Shown here one piece after another: positions 63,217-64,000 of a stretch of 64,000 bases of DNA. The stretch is from Streptomyces sp. CMB-StM0423 (GTDB lineage Bacteria; Actinomycetota; Actinomycetes; Streptomycetales; Streptomycetaceae). The notes under the pieces were generated by a model, which saw only the letters and a list, made by a program, of their open reading frames with translations, had not been told where the DNA came from and did no database searches. The stretch covers positions 5,769,001-5,833,000 of the forward strand of contig NZ_CP025407.1 in the NCBI RefSeq assembly GCF_002847285.1. Direction: 5' to 3'. The position numbers and the translations under genes were made by a program. Numbering within the stretch: the stretch's first letter is position 1; each line of letters opens with the position of its first letter.

Positions 63217-64000
63217 TCAGCCGTCCACGGCCAGGAACTCCGCCAACTGCCGCTGCGCGCCGGTGAGGCTGCGCTTGCGGGTCTTCAGCACGTCCTCGAA
63301 CGTGGTCGCGGCCAGCCGCTGGTGGCGTAGCCACTCGGGGGCGTCCCGGCGCAGCGCGACCAGCATGTCGGTGGCCTCGTCGCCGTGCCGCAGCATGGCG
63401 TGCGCACGCGCGACGTCCAGGCGGTGCCGGTTCCAGTTGTCCGACGTCGCCCTGCCCACCCCGCGGGGCAGGCGGGCGGTCATCTCCAGTACGAGGTCCG
63501 GCCGCTCGGCGACCAGCTCGGCCTCGATCGCCTTCAGATCGACCGTCAGCGGCCCGAAGGTGCCCCAGCCGCGCAGATGCTCCGTGACCTCCGCGCCGAG
63601 TGCGGCGCCCGCCGTGCGGGCGAGTTGGACGAGTTCCTTCGACTCGTCCGGCCGGTTGTTCCGGGCCGCCGCGGCCGCGGCGCGCAGCAGCAGCCAGCCC
63701 CAGGCGGCCAGTTGCTCGCGGGAGGCGCGGGAGATCCGCGGTTCCACCTCGTCTGCGGTGTCCGCCGCGAGTCGTTCCGCCTCGTCGAAGCGGGTCTGGC
63801 GCAGCAGGATCCACCCCTGGCCGATGATGGCGGATGCGGCGTTGAGCCGGTCGCCGATCCGTGCCGCGTCGCGGGCGGCGTCGCGCAGCGCCAAGTGCGC
63901 CAGGTCGTAGGCGCGGACCTGGGTCAGGTAGCGGCCGGCGAGTTGCAGGGCCTCGGAGCGCAGTGCCAGGGCTGCGTCCCGTTCGGTGCCGTTGTCGAAG
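63217..64000 (-). CDS. C-terminal part of an XRE/TPR-type regulator (cut by window end)
   Basis: Only the last 260 or so residues are in the window; the start lies beyond 64000. The visible part is a series of TPR-like helices (ALRSEALQLAGRYLTQVRAYDLAHLALRDAARDAARIGDRLNAA, ASAIIGQGWILLRQTRFDEAERLA, RLDVARAHAMLRHGDEATDMLVAL), ending TRKRSLTGAQRQLAEFLAVDG. This matches the ligand-sensing half of the large Streptomyces family of helix-turn-helix regulators. It ends 122 nt upstream of the resolvase-like gene, so the three genes probably form one unit. Confidence 0.65.
   Translation of the reverse strand, partial: FDNGTERDAALALRSEALQLAGRYLTQVRAYDLAHLALRDAARDAARIGDRLNAASAIIGQGWILLRQTRFDEAERLAADTADEVEPRISRASREQLAAWGWLLLRAAAAAARNNRPDESKELVQLARTAGAALGAEVTEHLRGWGTFGPLTVDLKAIEAELVAERPDLVLEMTARLPRGVGRATSDNWNRHRLDVARAHAMLRHGDEATDMLVALRRDAPEWLRHQRLAATTFEDVLKTRKRSLTGAQRQLAEFLAVDG

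Overview
The window is a chromosomal segment of a Streptomyces or close relative. Base composition is very GC-rich with strong third-position GC bias. GTG starts are common, TTA codons are almost absent, a rodlin (aerial-surface protein) is present, and the gene order is the one I remember for the S. coelicolor mre to lepA/hemW region. Nearly all of it is core genome. I see no insertion sequence, prophage, CRISPR array or replication origin. Locus numbers quoted below come from memory and were not checked.

Layout. 0.1-6.2 kb is the mreB-mreC-mreD-mrdA-rodA cluster (lateral and spore-wall synthesis). 6.2-10.7 kb holds a convergent DoxX gene, a CYTH-CHAD polyphosphate-type protein with a lysine-rich linker, and a TIGR03960 radical-SAM protein. 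10.9-14.2 kb is an accessory island: a small exported protein, a rodlin, an exported protein on the other strand, an acetyltransferase and a tryptophan/proline-rich repeat membrane protein. It separates the radical-SAM gene from its usual partner (TIGR03936, 14.3 kb). 15.4-23.7 kb carries a giant RNase E/G, an exported phospholipase D-like protein, rplU-rpmA and obgE. 23.8-29.7 kb has a CDP-glycerol glycerophosphotransferase-like wall polymer enzyme, proB, a small conserved gene and proA.

29.8-36.8 kb has two paralogous single-pass membrane proteins, an M48 protease, a small membrane protein, nadD, an LCP-type wall glycopolymer transferase, rsfS and a histidine phosphatase. 36.8-43.3 kb has two near-identical tRNA-Ala(GGC) genes that bracket a regulator/MFS-exporter pair and two small Cys-rich proteins, then leuS. 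The leuS gene is preceded by what reads as a leucine attenuator: a 12-codon leader peptide with three consecutive Leu codons and a terminator hairpin. 43.5-52.8 kb holds a coiled-coil membrane protein, DegV, comEA (with a TTA codon), comEC, a YceI protein, a small RraB-like protein, holA and rpsT. 53.0-61.3 kb has lepA, an acyl-CoA ligase with an operator over its start site, a SpoIIE-type phosphatase fused to an anti-sigma kinase domain, and hemW. After hemW the expected hrcA-dnaJ does not follow. Instead there is about 1.1 kb of degenerate GC-rich repeats and a minus-strand operon: an XRE/TPR-type regulator (cut by the window end), a resolvase-like protein without the catalytic serine and with a TTA codon, and a small CxxC protein.

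Themes. Cell-wall growth and sporulation (Mre/PBP2/RodA, two wall-polymer enzymes, the paralogous membrane pair, rodlin, the SpoIIE phosphatase) are interleaved with translation and RNA genes (RNase E, L21, L27, Obg, RsfS, LeuRS, S20, LepA). At least ten genes have a -10-like hexamer 6-8 nt before the start codon, which suggests leaderless mRNAs. Strong GC hairpins close most transcription units.
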